Assembly (NCBI RefSeq): GCF_024611995.1
Contig: NZ_CP102509.1
Coordinates: forward strand, 620,001 to 684,000
Source: Streptomyces sp. NBC_00162
GTDB taxonomy: Bacteria; Actinomycetota; Actinomycetes; Streptomycetales; Streptomycetaceae
Direction: 5' to 3'
DNA: 64,000 nucleotides
The notes below the pieces were generated by a model that worked only from the letters and a program-made list of their open reading frames with translations, ran no database searches and was not told the DNA's origin. Each line of letters begins with the position of its first letter. Position 1 is the first letter of the stretch. Position numbers and translations under genes: made by a program. Shown here piece after piece: positions 46,191 to 54,556 of the stretch.

Positions 46191-46639
46191 CTCTATCTCG
46201 CTTTCCCATTGGATTGGATGTCACAACTGCCCGGCTGGAACATCGGGCCCGCGCAACCGGAACCTCGATCTTCGCCGATCCTGCCCGGGAACGATCAATC
46301 GCCCCCGAGGACGTGGCGGTGATGAACGGGGAGCGTTGGAACGGCCGGCCCGTCGGCACCCGGCGCGGCGGGCATGGGCGGCGCCCGGATCAGGGGGTGC
46401 GCTTGCCAAGGTCCACCGAGACCGAGGTCAGGGGTGCTCCTTGAAGTCCTCGCCGGTCGGCAGCTCGGCGCGTTGGTGGTGATCGACCTGTGCATGTCGG
46501 TCGGCAAGATGCCGAAGTGCGCTGCCAAGCGCCGGTGGAGACGGTGGGAGGCTGCGTACACCTGCCCCTGCTGCGGTGCTGACGAGCCGTGCAGCTCCGT
46601 GCGAGGGTGCGTGAGTCGGAAGGCGCGGTCGGCGTTCGC
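46191..46639. other. Region without a supported gene
   Basis: About 450 bases between a lipoprotein promoter and a transposase relic. A plus-strand frame through 46374-46772 containing CPCCGADEPC is antisense to the transposase relic and was not accepted. Confidence 0.35.
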
Positions 46640-47218
46640 GGCGGTGACTGCGGGCAGTCCCGCTGGGCCTCGAGAGAGGCGGGCTGGCCGGTCCCGGCGG
46701 GATGTGCGGCGGGTGATTCGCCTGGTCATCAGCGTGATCGCTGCCCAGTTGATGAGCGACTCGGAGTGCTAAATCAGCCGTTCGTAGTCGCGGGCGTGCC
46801 GGCGGGCGTGCATGACCCAGGCGATCGACCGTTCAACGACCCAGCGGCGGGGCAGGACGACGAACCCCTTGGCGTCCTTGGGCTGACTCACCGCTTGACC
46901 GTCAGGTTCAGGTAGTTCGTCGCCCAGGGTCACGAGCCGTCCGGCGTAGGACGAGTCGGCCCAGACGATCGTGATCTCCGGGTGCATCAGCCGCAGCCGG
47001 AACAGCACTTCCTTCGCCGCGTAGCGGTCGGTGATGTCGGCCAGGGTGACCATCACGAAGAGCGGCAAGCCCTTTTGCTCGCCGTGACAGCGCAGCAGAG
47101 ACGGCCTCGCCGCCCGGGGACCACTCCCCCGGGCCGTGGCGGGCCGGCCGGTTGGGGACAGAACCCCGGCAAGTCGTGAGCGCTGCGGGCGGCCTGCGGG
47201 CTTCGACCGCTGCGACAC
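46640..47218 (-). pseudogene. Transposase relic (IS5/IS4-type DDE) with an internal stop
   Basis: The minus-strand frame reads LPLFVMVTLADITDRYAAKE, LFRLRLMHPEITIVWADSSY and KGFVVLPRRWVVERSIAWVM. It then reads HARRHARDYERLI, an in-frame TAG at 46769-46771, and in the same frame HSESLINWAAITLMTRRITR. The continuation beyond the stop shows a nonsense mutation in a once complete C-terminus. The N-terminal half and the element ends are missing. Confidence 0.8.
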
Positions 47219-47231
47219 GGAAATGGGAGTC

Positions 47232-47249
47232 GCGGGCTGAAAGGCCCGC
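47232..47249 (-). terminator. Small stem-loop after the 75-residue membrane protein
   Basis: GCGGGC (47232-47237) and GCCCGC (47244-47249) form a 6-base-pair stem just past the stop at 47253. Confidence 0.45.
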
Positions 47250-47252
47250 CGG

Positions 47253-47480
47253 TCAGGCGACCTCCTGGCGCTCGGGTCCCTTCCGCGTCTTCACCCCGCC
47301 GACGATGAGCGCCAGCCCGACGACAACAATGCCGAGGTAGGCGGTGGACGGAAGGTCGACGACCTTGTGCAACCAGCCCCACTCCGTGCCGAAGAGGGTC
47401 TGCGAAGCGAAGCTGACAAGCCCCTGGGCTCCTACGACGTAGCCGATGCTTTCGACGGTGTATCCGATGGTTGTTCGCAC
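47253..47480 (-). CDS. Small membrane protein
   Basis: 75 residues from ATG 47480. Two hydrophobic stretches (YVVGAQGLVSFASQTLFG, weakly, and TAYLGIVVVGLALIVGGV) with a basic C-terminus KTRKGPERQEVA. Codon use is good and a small stem-loop follows. Unknown function; it survives intact between transposon relics. Confidence 0.65.
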   Translation of the reverse strand: MRTTIGYTVESIGYVVGAQGLVSFASQTLFGTEWGWLHKVVDLPSTAYLGIVVVGLALIVGGVKTRKGPERQEVA

Positions 47481-47599
47481 GGATCAACCCTCTCCCAGCG
47501 GTGCCGCAAGATCGTCCTCCACAGGGCCGAGAACACAGTAGGCCAAAGGATGCAGTCGCATGCGGAGAGCACCGGCACAGCACCCCGCCGCGGCAGAGG

Positions 47600-47725
47600 A
47601 GTGGGCGACACGGTTGGGCCAAGACCTTCACCGACCCCCGCCTGTGCGCGGCCATCGTCGACCGCCTGACCTTCGACGGCAGCATCATCGAAACCGGCAC
47701 CGACTCCTACCGCCTCGCCACCGCT
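47600..47725 (+). pseudogene. IS21-family IstB relic
   Basis: The frame reads GWAKTFTDPRLCAAIVDRLT followed by FDGSIIETGTDSYRLAT, which is the conserved C-terminal end of IstB-like ATP-binding helper proteins of IS21. Nothing else of the element remains. Confidence 0.75.
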
Positions 47726-47818
47726 GCCGCCGCTGCCAGCTCGTCCTCGCTGAACCTGAGACGCTCGGGTTCCAGACGGCGATCCCAAACCGGGCGAAAC
47801 CACAGGGCCAGTCGTAGT

Positions 47819-48148
47819 TCAGTGCGTCCACGGTTGTTTATCCTCCGCAGCACGGAGCATCGATGGCGAGGGGGTGGTGAAACTGTCGTCGCCGTTGGCC
47901 TCGAGGAGGTCTCCCGACCACTGCATGTCGATCGACGCCTGACACATGGGGCAGCCGACGCTCTCCAGGTTGCCCCCATAATCCACGGCGGTCACCGCGT
48001 TGTTCCACGTCACGTCGATCTCCATGTCCACGCCGCCGGCAACGCCGGGAGTCAGTTCTTTGACCAGCGAGGCCGCGCGATCAGCGGCATCGCGGTCGGG
48101 CTGCCACTCCGGATCGGTCGGGATGACGGACTGGACATCGTCGCTCAC
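47819..48148 (-). CDS. Hypothetical protein, probably C-terminally truncated
   Basis: 109 residues from ATG 48148: MSDDVQSVIPTDPEWQPDRD, then VTAVDYGGNLESVGCPMCQA and SIDMQWSGDLLEANGDDSFT. A CPMC pair suggests half of a zinc ribbon. Related proteins continue past this point with a second Cys pair, whereas here the sequence changes character (PSPSMLRAAEDKQPWTH). It was probably cut by the neighbouring transposon debris. Confidence 0.55.
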   Translation of the reverse strand: MSDDVQSVIPTDPEWQPDRDAADRAASLVKELTPGVAGGVDMEIDVTWNNAVTAVDYGGNLESVGCPMCQASIDMQWSGDLLEANGDDSFTTPSPSMLRAAEDKQPWTH

Positions 48149-48149
48149 A

Positions 48150-48314
48150 GCTCCCCCACCTGGTCAGACACGGCCTGGCCCCGGCCGCCCGCTCGGCTCA
48201 AAGAACCGGCGGCCCGCCACCCGCTACGACGCCGGCCGCGTCCTCGCCACCGGCGAGGCATGCAGTCGGCCGACTCACCACAAGACAGGCACCAAACCGC
48301 GCCGCGGCGGTTGA
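48150..48314 (+). pseudogene. Transposase C-terminal relic
   Basis: The frame reads GPGRPLGSKNRRPATRYDAG, then RVLATGEACSRPTHHKTGTK and PRRGG-stop at 48312-48314. The GRPxGSKNRxPA tail is typical of a Streptomyces DDE transposase family. Only the tail remains. Confidence 0.6.
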
Positions 48315-48363
48315 TCCTCCACCCAAACTCATCACCACCAACCCGGCGATGTTGGATAGCGGC

Positions 48364-48702
48364 ATGGCGAGACGCAAGAAGGAGAAGAAGAAGCAGCCCG
48401 TCTTCGGCATTCCGAAAGGGATCGTCCTGTTGGCGACGCCGGAGGGCTGGCGCACCAGCGTCCTCACCATGGAAGGCGGAATGTTCTGCGGGCGCCTGGA
48501 CATTTCGATCAACACAGACCCACAAGACGCACGGGCCGCGGCGGCGGTGATGGTGACGGAACTCGCGCGCGACGTCCACGACACTGACGTCGAGGTGAAC
48601 TGGGATCCGCCCCAGGAACCCTGGTCATGGACCGCCCAAGTAACCCTCACCGCCGAAGACGAACCTCCTTCGCCGGGCAGCGAAGGTGAAACGGCAAGCT
48701 GA
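48364..48702 (+). CDS. Small hypothetical protein
   Basis: 112 residues from ATG 48364, with a very basic start (MARRKKEKKKQPVFGIPKGI) and then LLATPEGWRTSVLTMEGGMF. The rest is acidic (TDVEVNWDPPQEPWSWTAQV, then EDEPPSPGSEGETAS). No domain recognised. It follows transposon relics and reads in the same direction as the next membrane-protein gene. Confidence 0.6.
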   Translation: MARRKKEKKKQPVFGIPKGIVLLATPEGWRTSVLTMEGGMFCGRLDISINTDPQDARAAAAVMVTELARDVHDTDVEVNWDPPQEPWSWTAQVTLTAEDEPPSPGSEGETAS

Positions 48703-48773
48703 GGGCTAGACCCAAACAAGAAATAGGACGGGCCAAGGCCGCAACTCCGCAGGGTTTTCGGAGTTGCAGTGGC

Positions 48774-49169
48774 ATGGCATGTAGTGCCACGCCATCGGAA
48801 GGATTAACAGCCTTGGCCCATTGGATCGCAGCAGTGGGGGCGCTGCTGGCAGTGCTTGGTTCCGGAATGCGAGCGTGGTTCTCGTTCACAGAGTATGAGG
48901 ACCTACTGAAGAGAACCGAAGCCGGCAAGCTGGTCAAGTGGTCGTTCATCGTGCCCCTCAGCGGTCCCTACGGGCTGTTCAAGCTCCCAAGTCTGATTCG
49001 CATGGAGCTAGCGACCGCTCGCCACGTGAAAGAGATTCTGGCCGAGGGCGGCGACAATGCACGCCGGCTGAGTGAGCTGTTCAACCAGTTCATGGCCTGG
49101 TATTTGGTGCTCATGGGCGCTTTCCTGGGCCTGCTGGCCTCAGTTATCAAGGCAATCTCCTCCCTTTAG
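48774..49169 (+). CDS. Small membrane protein
   Basis: 131 residues. Hydrophobic segments ALAHWIAAVGALLAVLGSGM near the N-terminus and MAWYLVLMGAFLGLLASVI near the C-terminus, with a helical cytoplasmic or extracellular part between (LKRTEAGKLVKWSFIVPLSG). GC content is lower than in most neighbours, which suggests recent acquisition. The ATG at 48774 is not preceded by an obvious ribosome site. The 49170-49445 stretch is empty. Confidence 0.65.
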   Translation: MACSATPSEGLTALAHWIAAVGALLAVLGSGMRAWFSFTEYEDLLKRTEAGKLVKWSFIVPLSGPYGLFKLPSLIRMELATARHVKEILAEGGDNARRLSELFNQFMAWYLVLMGAFLGLLASVIKAISSL

Positions 49170-49445
49170 CCCCAACGACACAGACGTCAGGGGCACCGGC
49201 TTCGAGGTGGACCGCCACGGATGAGCCCCCCAGTCGGCGTCTTCAGCCCAAACGTGACGACGGGGAACCTCAGGTAAGAGCTGACCACTATCGCAGGCGC
49301 GTCCAGCATTGAGCCCACCGTCAGGGCCACCGCCGCGCCCGACCCCGGCGCCCCCTCTTGGGCGTCACGCGTCGGCCGATCGACGACCTGGTCAGCCGGC
49401 CTCCCCGTACGCCTCACGGGGACGAGGACGTGATGCCATGGCCCG

Positions 49446-50498
49446 TCAGCCCGCCGCGCGGTCGGAGGCCTGCGGGCGGCGGCGCCGCGCGGGGTCGGTG
49501 AGGTGCGGCGGACGCCAGACCCCGTCGGGCTGGTAGACGTTGGTGCCCGGCGGGACGATCTCGTCGATCCGGTCGAGGGCGGCGTCGTCCAAGACGACCG
49601 AGGCCCCCTTGAGGGTGTCGTCGAGCTGCCCGAGGGTGCGCGGCCCGATGATGACCGAGGTCACGGCCGGGTGCGCGAGCGGGAAGGCCACCGCCAGCTC
49701 GGGGAGCGTGCAGCCGAGCCGCTCGGCCACCCCCACCAGCTCCTCCACGGCGTCGAGCTTGGCAGCGTTTCCGGGCAGCGCCGGGTCGAAGCGGGCGGGG
49801 TGGAGCGCGGGCCGTCCGCTGCCGAGGTCGATGGGCCGGCCCTTGCGGTAGCGGCCGGTCAGGAAGCCGGAGGCGAGCGGGCTCCAGGTCAGCGCGCCCA
49901 TGCCGAGCCGCTCGACGACGGGCAGGACGTTCGCCTCGACGCCGCGCGCCAGCAGCGAGTAGGGCGGCTGCTCCGTCCGGAACCGCTGGAGCCCCCGGCG
50001 CTCGGCCACGTGGTGGGCCTCGACTATCTCCTCGGCGGGGAACGTCGAGCACCCGAAAGCGCGGATCTTGCCCGCACGGACCAGGTCGCCGAGTACGGAC
50101 AGGGTTTCCTCCACGTCGGTCGTGTGGTCCGGCCGGTGTACCTGGTAGAGGTCGATCCAGTCGGTGCGGAGCCGCCGCAGGCTCTCCTCCACCTCCGTTA
50201 CGATCCAGCGCCGCGAGTTCCCGCCGCGGTTGCGGCCCTCGCCCATCGGGAAGTGCACCTTGGTGGCGAGCACAACGTCGTCGCGGCGCCCGTGCAGCGC
50301 CTTGCCGACGATCTCCTCGGACTCGCCCGCCGAGTACATGTCAGCGGTGTCGACGAAGTTGATGCCCCGGTCGAGGGCGCTGTGGATGATCCGCGCGCAG
50401 TCGTCGTGGTCCGGGTTGCCGATGGAGCCGAACATCATGGTTCCGAGGCAGTACGTGCTCACTTCGATGCCCGTGCCGCCGAGAACGCGGTAGCGCAT
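49446..50498 (-). CDS. Aldo/keto reductase
   Basis: 350 residues, (beta/alpha)8 barrel. Catalytic tetrad positions are visible: Asp and Tyr in INFVDTADMYSAGESEEIVG, Lys in DVVLATKVHFPMG and His in WIDLYQVHRPDHTTD. Closing helices SVIIGPRTLGQLDDTLKGAS bind the NADP phosphate. Substrate is a carbonyl compound not predictable from sequence. It is divergent from a MerR regulator and has a promoter with the stretched 19-base spacer that MerR proteins untwist. Confidence 0.94.
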   Translation of the reverse strand: MRYRVLGGTGIEVSTYCLGTMMFGSIGNPDHDDCARIIHSALDRGINFVDTADMYSAGESEEIVGKALHGRRDDVVLATKVHFPMGEGRNRGGNSRRWIVTEVEESLRRLRTDWIDLYQVHRPDHTTDVEETLSVLGDLVRAGKIRAFGCSTFPAEEIVEAHHVAERRGLQRFRTEQPPYSLLARGVEANVLPVVERLGMGALTWSPLASGFLTGRYRKGRPIDLGSGRPALHPARFDPALPGNAAKLDAVEELVGVAERLGCTLPELAVAFPLAHPAVTSVIIGPRTLGQLDDTLKGASVVLDDAALDRIDEIVPPGTNVYQPDGVWRPPHLTDPARRRRPQASDRAAG

Positions 50499-50545
50499 GG
50501 TCGACCCCCTTGTCGGTGACGGGCGTTGTCCGCCCTGGTGCCCGG

Positions 50546-50577
50546 GACTCTACGATCTAGAGTCGGGTCTAGATCAA
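50546..50577 (-). promoter_or_regulatory. MerR-controlled promoter with a 19-base spacer
   Basis: On the minus strand TTGATC (50577-50572) and TAGAGT (50552-50547) are separated by exactly 19 bases. The spacer contains a dyad, ATCTAGA-n5-6-TCTAGAT. A further palindrome, GACTCTA-CGATC-TAGAGTC, lies at 50546-50564. Spacing and dyad match the operators of MerR/SoxR-type activators. It drives the aldo/keto reductase gene. Confidence 0.7.
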
Positions 50578-50599
50578 GTGCGACAGGACGGGGCGGACG

Positions 50600-51007
50600 T
50601 TGACGCAGGTCGAAGCGGGTCTGGGCATCGGTGAGGTGGCTGAGCGAACGGGCTTGAGCGTGCACGCCCTGCGCTTCTACGAGCGTGAGGGCATCTTGCT
50701 GGCCGCCCCCGCGCGACGCCCCGGCGGCCGCCGCGTCTACACCGAGGGCGACGTCGACTGGCTCAACCTCTGCGTCGTCCTGCGCGCGTCCGGCATGCCG
50801 CTGCCCGTCATCCGCCGGTACACCGAGCTGGCGCGGTCCGGGGCCGGCAACGAGCCCGAGCGCCTCGCCCTGCTGCGCGAGCACGAGGCCCGGGTCGTCG
50901 CGCAGATCGCCGAGCTCAGCCGCAGCCTGGACCTGGTCCGGCACAAGGTCGCGGTGTACGAGGACCTGATCGGGCACGGGCCCCAGCCGGCCCGGGCGCC
51001 GGCCTAA
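50600..51007 (+). CDS. MerR-family transcriptional regulator
   Basis: 135 residues from TTG 50600. The MerR HTH is IGEVAERTGLSVHALRFYER then EGILLAAPARRPGGRRVYTE; a dimerisation helix follows (EHEARVVAQIAELSRSLDLV). No metal-binding Cys set, so it belongs to the redox or small-molecule branch (similar to regulators beside aldo/keto reductases). It probably activates the divergent reductase through the 19-base-spacer promoter. Confidence 0.92.
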   Translation: MTQVEAGLGIGEVAERTGLSVHALRFYEREGILLAAPARRPGGRRVYTEGDVDWLNLCVVLRASGMPLPVIRRYTELARSGAGNEPERLALLREHEARVVAQIAELSRSLDLVRHKVAVYEDLIGHGPQPARAPA

Positions 51008-51451
51008 CGGTTGGGGCCGGCTTACCGATCTCTCGACACAGCACCAGCCCTCGGCCCCCGGATCTGCGCCGCCAGGGGACGGCAGTTCCGTCACGATCGC
51101 GACGTCGGCGGGCAGGTGGCGAGGCGTGGATCTGCTCGGCCGTCCCCTGGATGCGCAGGGTCACCGCATGCTGGTACGGAAACCGTGGCTGTACCGGCCG
51201 GGTAGCGGGTTCTGGCGGATGACGGCCTGTCTGGCACAGAACGCGCGGCGGCCGTTGACGGCCTGGGCGTCCGAGCAAGGCGTAACGTTCGTCGGCTCGT
51301 CGGCTCGTCGGCGAACGTCACAACGGACCTGGTATGCGCCGGAAAGCATGTGTCTTGATAATTGATCGCGTTGCCGTGGGGATGGGGCACGGCTGTGCGA
51401 CAAACCGATGAGGGGCCGGATCGCTGTCAAAGGCGAGGCGTGGGGGATCAG
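51008..51451. other. Gene-poor region, possible WYL-regulator relic
   Basis: On the minus strand 51020-51200 reads RFPYQHAVTLRIQGTAEQIH and, in a second frame, LPADVAIVTELPSPGGADPG. That is reminiscent of the WYL domain of YafY-type regulators after a shift. Weak evidence. A GTCGGCTCGTCGGCTCGTCG tandem lies near 51292. No intact gene. Confidence 0.3.
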
Positions 51452-52507
51452 ATGGGGCTGCTGGTTGCGTCGGATGCTGTCGGGGCAGGCGAGGACGGGT
51501 TCGATTGGTTCTGCGAGACGGTGTCCGACGAGGTGATGCCCGTCATGCTCAGCACCCGGCATGCGGCCGGCTTCCGGGCGAGCATCACGGACCTGGATCT
51601 CGGGGTGGTGCGGCTGATTGCTCTGGCTTGCTCACCGGTACGCTCGCGCCGCACCGCGACTCATGTCCGTCGTGGCGATCCCGAGCACGTGCAGCTGGCG
51701 CTTCTCACGCAAGGCGCTCTTGTGGTCTCTCAGCGGGGCAACGAATCGGTGGTCGCGGGGGGACTCGTACTCACAGACACCTCACGACCGAGCGAGGGGG
51801 CATGCACAGACGGGCAGATCGAGTCGGTCGTCATGCAGATTCCCCGTCAGGCCCTGGCACTGAGCTCAGACCGGGTGGACAGCCTCCTTGCACAGAGCCT
51901 GGCCGCAGACGTGGGCTCAGGGGCAATCCTCGCCGACTTCCTGAAGTCGCTGCTCACACGCGGACCGCACTGCCGCCCGGAGGAACTGCGCGGAATGGGG
52001 ACCGTCGCCCTCGACCTGGCCACCGCGTTTCTCGCACGGCAGCTCGGTGACCCTGGTCAGGCGCCTGCCGAGGCCCGTGCGCAGGAGACACTGCAGCGGA
52101 TCTACCGCTTCATCGAGAACAATCTCGGCGACCCGGGCCTGACTCCTCAGGTGATCGCCGACCGGCACAACATGTCCCTGCGGGGTCTCTACGCCCTCTT
52201 CGGCGACCAGCCCCTGACCGTCTCGGCACGCATCCGCCACAGCCGGCTGGAGCGCGCCCACACAGACCTCGCATCAGGGGAACTGAGCGGTCAGCCCGTT
52301 CAGGCGATCGCGGCCCGCTGGTGCTTCTCCAGCGCCACCGGGTTCAGCCGGGCATTCCGCGAAGCCTACGGCATCACCCCGACCGAACACCGTGCGATCG
52401 CCCTGGCCGCCTCACAGCACGCTGAGCACACAAACCCAGCACGCCATGCACACCACCTTGCGCTGCCCGGCCTTAGATTCTCCGCTGGAGACAGCACCAC
52501 AGCGTGA
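51452..52507 (+). CDS. AraC-family transcriptional regulator
   Basis: 351 residues from ATG 51452 (a GTG four codons earlier is possible; GGGGG lies just before). The N-terminal half is an AraC-binding-like domain (SVRSRRTATHVRRGD region, then VQLALLTQGALVVSQRGNES). The C-terminal half holds the double HTH: LTPQVIADRHNMSLRGLYAL and QPVQAIAARWCFSSATGFSR then AFREAYGITPTEHR. The next gene downstream is a secreted protein after a terminator. Targets unknown. Confidence 0.92.
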   Translation: MGLLVASDAVGAGEDGFDWFCETVSDEVMPVMLSTRHAAGFRASITDLDLGVVRLIALACSPVRSRRTATHVRRGDPEHVQLALLTQGALVVSQRGNESVVAGGLVLTDTSRPSEGACTDGQIESVVMQIPRQALALSSDRVDSLLAQSLAADVGSGAILADFLKSLLTRGPHCRPEELRGMGTVALDLATAFLARQLGDPGQAPAEARAQETLQRIYRFIENNLGDPGLTPQVIADRHNMSLRGLYALFGDQPLTVSARIRHSRLERAHTDLASGELSGQPVQAIAARWCFSSATGFSRAFREAYGITPTEHRAIALAASQHAEHTNPARHAHHLALPGLRFSAGDSTTA

Positions 52508-52516
52508 GTTGCGGAA

Positions 52517-52547
52517 GTCGGTCGCCTGCCTGAGCAGGGCGACCGAC
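52517..52547 (+). terminator. Stem-loop after the AraC gene
   Basis: GTCGGTCGCC and GGCGACCGAC flank a loop at 52517-52547, starting ten bases after the stop codon. Confidence 0.7.
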
Positions 52548-52601
52548 GGCTACTCATGGTGTGAGTGTCGATGGTGACAATTCGTCAAGGGGAGACATCG
52601 C

Positions 52602-53018
52602 ATGTCTGGAATGTTCGGCAAGGTCGCGGCCGTGGCGGCTGCGGCGACGGCGGTCGTGGCAATGGCGGGGGCGCCCGCGAGCGCGGCCGACACGGCGTAC
52701 AACACGCGGAGCGTGTGGCTGGACGGCCAACCGAGTGGGGCAAACGCAAGCGCGTGCACCACCAGGAGCATGTACCTGGCCAGCGGCACCTACACGTGGA
52801 CGCAAATCTTCGGGGGCACCCGCACGCCGACCCGCGACATCTACTTGGCCACGGGCACCTACACGTGGAGGGACTGCGTCGTCCCCCATAACGGCTACTA
52901 CGAGCAGACGTCCAGCCTGTCCAAGCCCGGTTCGGAGACGGCGTACCTCATCGACCCGAGCTTCGGTCAGCTGGCGGGCACTTACACCTTCGGCTCGCTG
53001 CTCGACCCGCACTTCTGA
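52602..53018 (+). CDS. Small secreted protein with an internal YLA(S/T)GTYTW repeat
   Basis: 138 residues from ATG 52602, about ten bases after AAGGGGAG. The signal peptide ends at APASAADTAY. The mature protein holds MYLASGTYTWTQIF and IYLATGTYTWRDCV, a near-exact internal duplication, plus two cysteines (SACTTRS and RDCVVPH) that may be bonded. Beta-rich, about 110 residues after processing. Family not recognised. A strong stem-loop follows. Confidence 0.85.
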   Translation: MSGMFGKVAAVAAAATAVVAMAGAPASAADTAYNTRSVWLDGQPSGANASACTTRSMYLASGTYTWTQIFGGTRTPTRDIYLATGTYTWRDCVVPHNGYYEQTSSLSKPGSETAYLIDPSFGQLAGTYTFGSLLDPHF

Positions 53019-53043
53019 TCGACCGTCCGGGCATCGCCCGGAT

Positions 53044-53081
53044 CCGCTGAGCGGGCCGGCCCTGGCCGGCCCGCCTCAGCG
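53044..53081 (+). terminator. Large stem-loop after the small secreted protein
   Basis: CCGCTGAG-CGGGCCGGCC (53044-53061) pairs with GGCCGGCCCG-CCTCAGCGG (53063-53081), about 26 bases after the stop. Confidence 0.75.
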
Positions 53082-53118
53082 GCGTACTCCAACGCCTCCG
53101 GCAGGGCACCGCGCGTGG

Positions 53119-53430
53119 TGATCAGCTCGGGCGCACCCGGGCGGCGCAGCTGCCCGAGGCGGCCCCGCTCGGCGATGCGAGCCTGCTGCCACAGGTCTTA
53201 CTCATCCCGTCGGCGAAAGAGCACACGCGCCTGGTGCAGGGCGCGGAGATGGCGGAGCTCGACTGGGGCCCCGGGCTGAGGGGTGCCTGCGCACGTACCG
53301 GGCGACGGTGGAGGAGTTCGACCCTGCGACCGCGAGGGCCTGCACGGACGTCCTGCCCGGGCCGCGGGAGGCCGCGACGGCCTCGTACGTACGCCAGTTC
53401 TGCGCTCATCCGGTGGCGGGTGGCCCGCTG
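53119..53430 (+). pseudogene. Frameshifted relic of an unidentified gene
   Basis: In one frame 53119-53280 reads DQLGRTRAAQLPEAAPLGDA then SLLPQVLLIPSAKEHTRLVQ and GAEMAELDWGPG. From 53285 another frame reads CLRTYRATVEEFDPATARAC then TDVLPGPREAATASYVRQFC. Both have good codon use. It looks like one decayed protein of unknown family. Confidence 0.45.
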
Positions 53431-53594
53431 CGCGGATGGGTCGGAGACGAGTGAGGCGAACGCGAGTTGGGTCTCAGCGTAGGTATCGCGGCAGCCGTAG
53501 AGCGCTTCTCATGTCACGGCCCGACCGGGACGATCACGACGCCGAGGCCGTAAAGCGGTGGACAGCCCTCTGGTGCTGGGCGAGCATCTCCGCG

Positions 53595-54143
53595 ATGAAC
53601 AACGAACCTCTCCCCATAGCCAAACGCATCCGCTTCGTCGAGCTCAGCGCAAAAGCGCTGCGGGCTCTTGCCGACGGTGACCTCGCCGGCGGCAGCGCCG
53701 AGGCCGGGGTCGCCCTTGACGAACACTTCGTCTGCGACCGTGCCCGCTGGATCTTCGGCTATCGCGCTGACCAGCTCACCGAGGACCCGTCCGCCGCGCC
53801 GTGGATCACGCGCGCCGCGGTATCCGAACCGGACGGGGCCGTCGTAGGCGACGCCGGGTTCCACGGGCCGCCGGACGAGGCCGGCATGGTCGAGGTCGGC
53901 TACACCGTCGTGCCCGGGTACCGCCGCCAGGGCTACGCCCGCGCCATGCTGACGGCGCTGCTGGCCAGGGCCGCCGCCGAACCCGGTGTCAGAACCGTGC
54001 GGGCCACTATCGGATCCGACAACAACGCCTCCCTCGCCACCATCGCGGGCTTCGGTTTCACGCGCGTCGGCGAGCGGGGAACCGAACGCGACGGGATCGC
54101 GATCGTCTTCGAGGTCCCGGCAGACGCGATTCAGGCCGAGTAG
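53595..54143 (+). CDS. GNAT-family N-acetyltransferase
   Basis: 182 residues from ATG 53595 (MNNEPLPIAKRIRFVELSAK); an ATG at 53511 adds 28 residues of low similarity. The acetyl-CoA site is EVGYTVVPGYRRQGYARAML (R-x-x-G-x-A/G signature), followed by VRATIGSDNNASLATIAGFG and FTRVGERG. Of the RimJ-like type. Acceptor unknown. No operon partner. Confidence 0.9.
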   Translation: MNNEPLPIAKRIRFVELSAKALRALADGDLAGGSAEAGVALDEHFVCDRARWIFGYRADQLTEDPSAAPWITRAAVSEPDGAVVGDAGFHGPPDEAGMVEVGYTVVPGYRRQGYARAMLTALLARAAAEPGVRTVRATIGSDNNASLATIAGFGFTRVGERGTERDGIAIVFEVPADAIQAE

Positions 54144-54349
54144 CCGTACGGCCTCGGCGGACATGGTGATCGTCCCGGCCGGGCCGCCGTGACAGGAGAA
54201 GGGCCGCACGGGTTGGGTGAGTTGTGAAGCCGAGACCTGGGCTCACGGTGCCTCACGCTCACACTTCGCCGAGCTCGCCAGTGCGTGGGAGGCCGCGCGG
54301 CAGTCCGCCTCCGCGAGACCCGGGCCGCAGTCCCGCCGCCGTGGGCCCG

Positions 54350-54525
54350 CCGTGGGCCGCAATGACCGGGAGTTCATCTCCGGCAAGAACAAGCAGAACG
54401 CGGTCAAGGCCATGTTCCTCACCGACGCCGCGGGCAAGCTCCTGTTCTACGAACGCCAGCGCAAAGCTCCCTCCTCGCGCCGCATCCGCGTCGAGCACGG
54501 CATCGCCCATCGAAAGTCGCTTGGT
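54350..54525 (+). pseudogene. Internally deleted IS5-type transposase relic
   Basis: REFISGKNKQNAVKAMFLTD, AAGKLLF joins directly to YERQRKAPSSRRIRVEHGIA in one frame. In complete relatives these two blocks are separated by roughly 70 residues containing the second catalytic Asp. An in-frame deletion has removed that part; the N-terminus is also missing. Confidence 0.72.
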
Positions 54526-54556
54526 CCGCTTGTCGGACACGCCTACCCTCTGGCGC

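Noticed and set aside
46374..46772. Plus-strand ORF of 132 codons with a CPCCG box
   Set aside because: It lies opposite the transposase relic whose minus-strand sequence (HSESLINWAAITLMTRRITR) explains the region.
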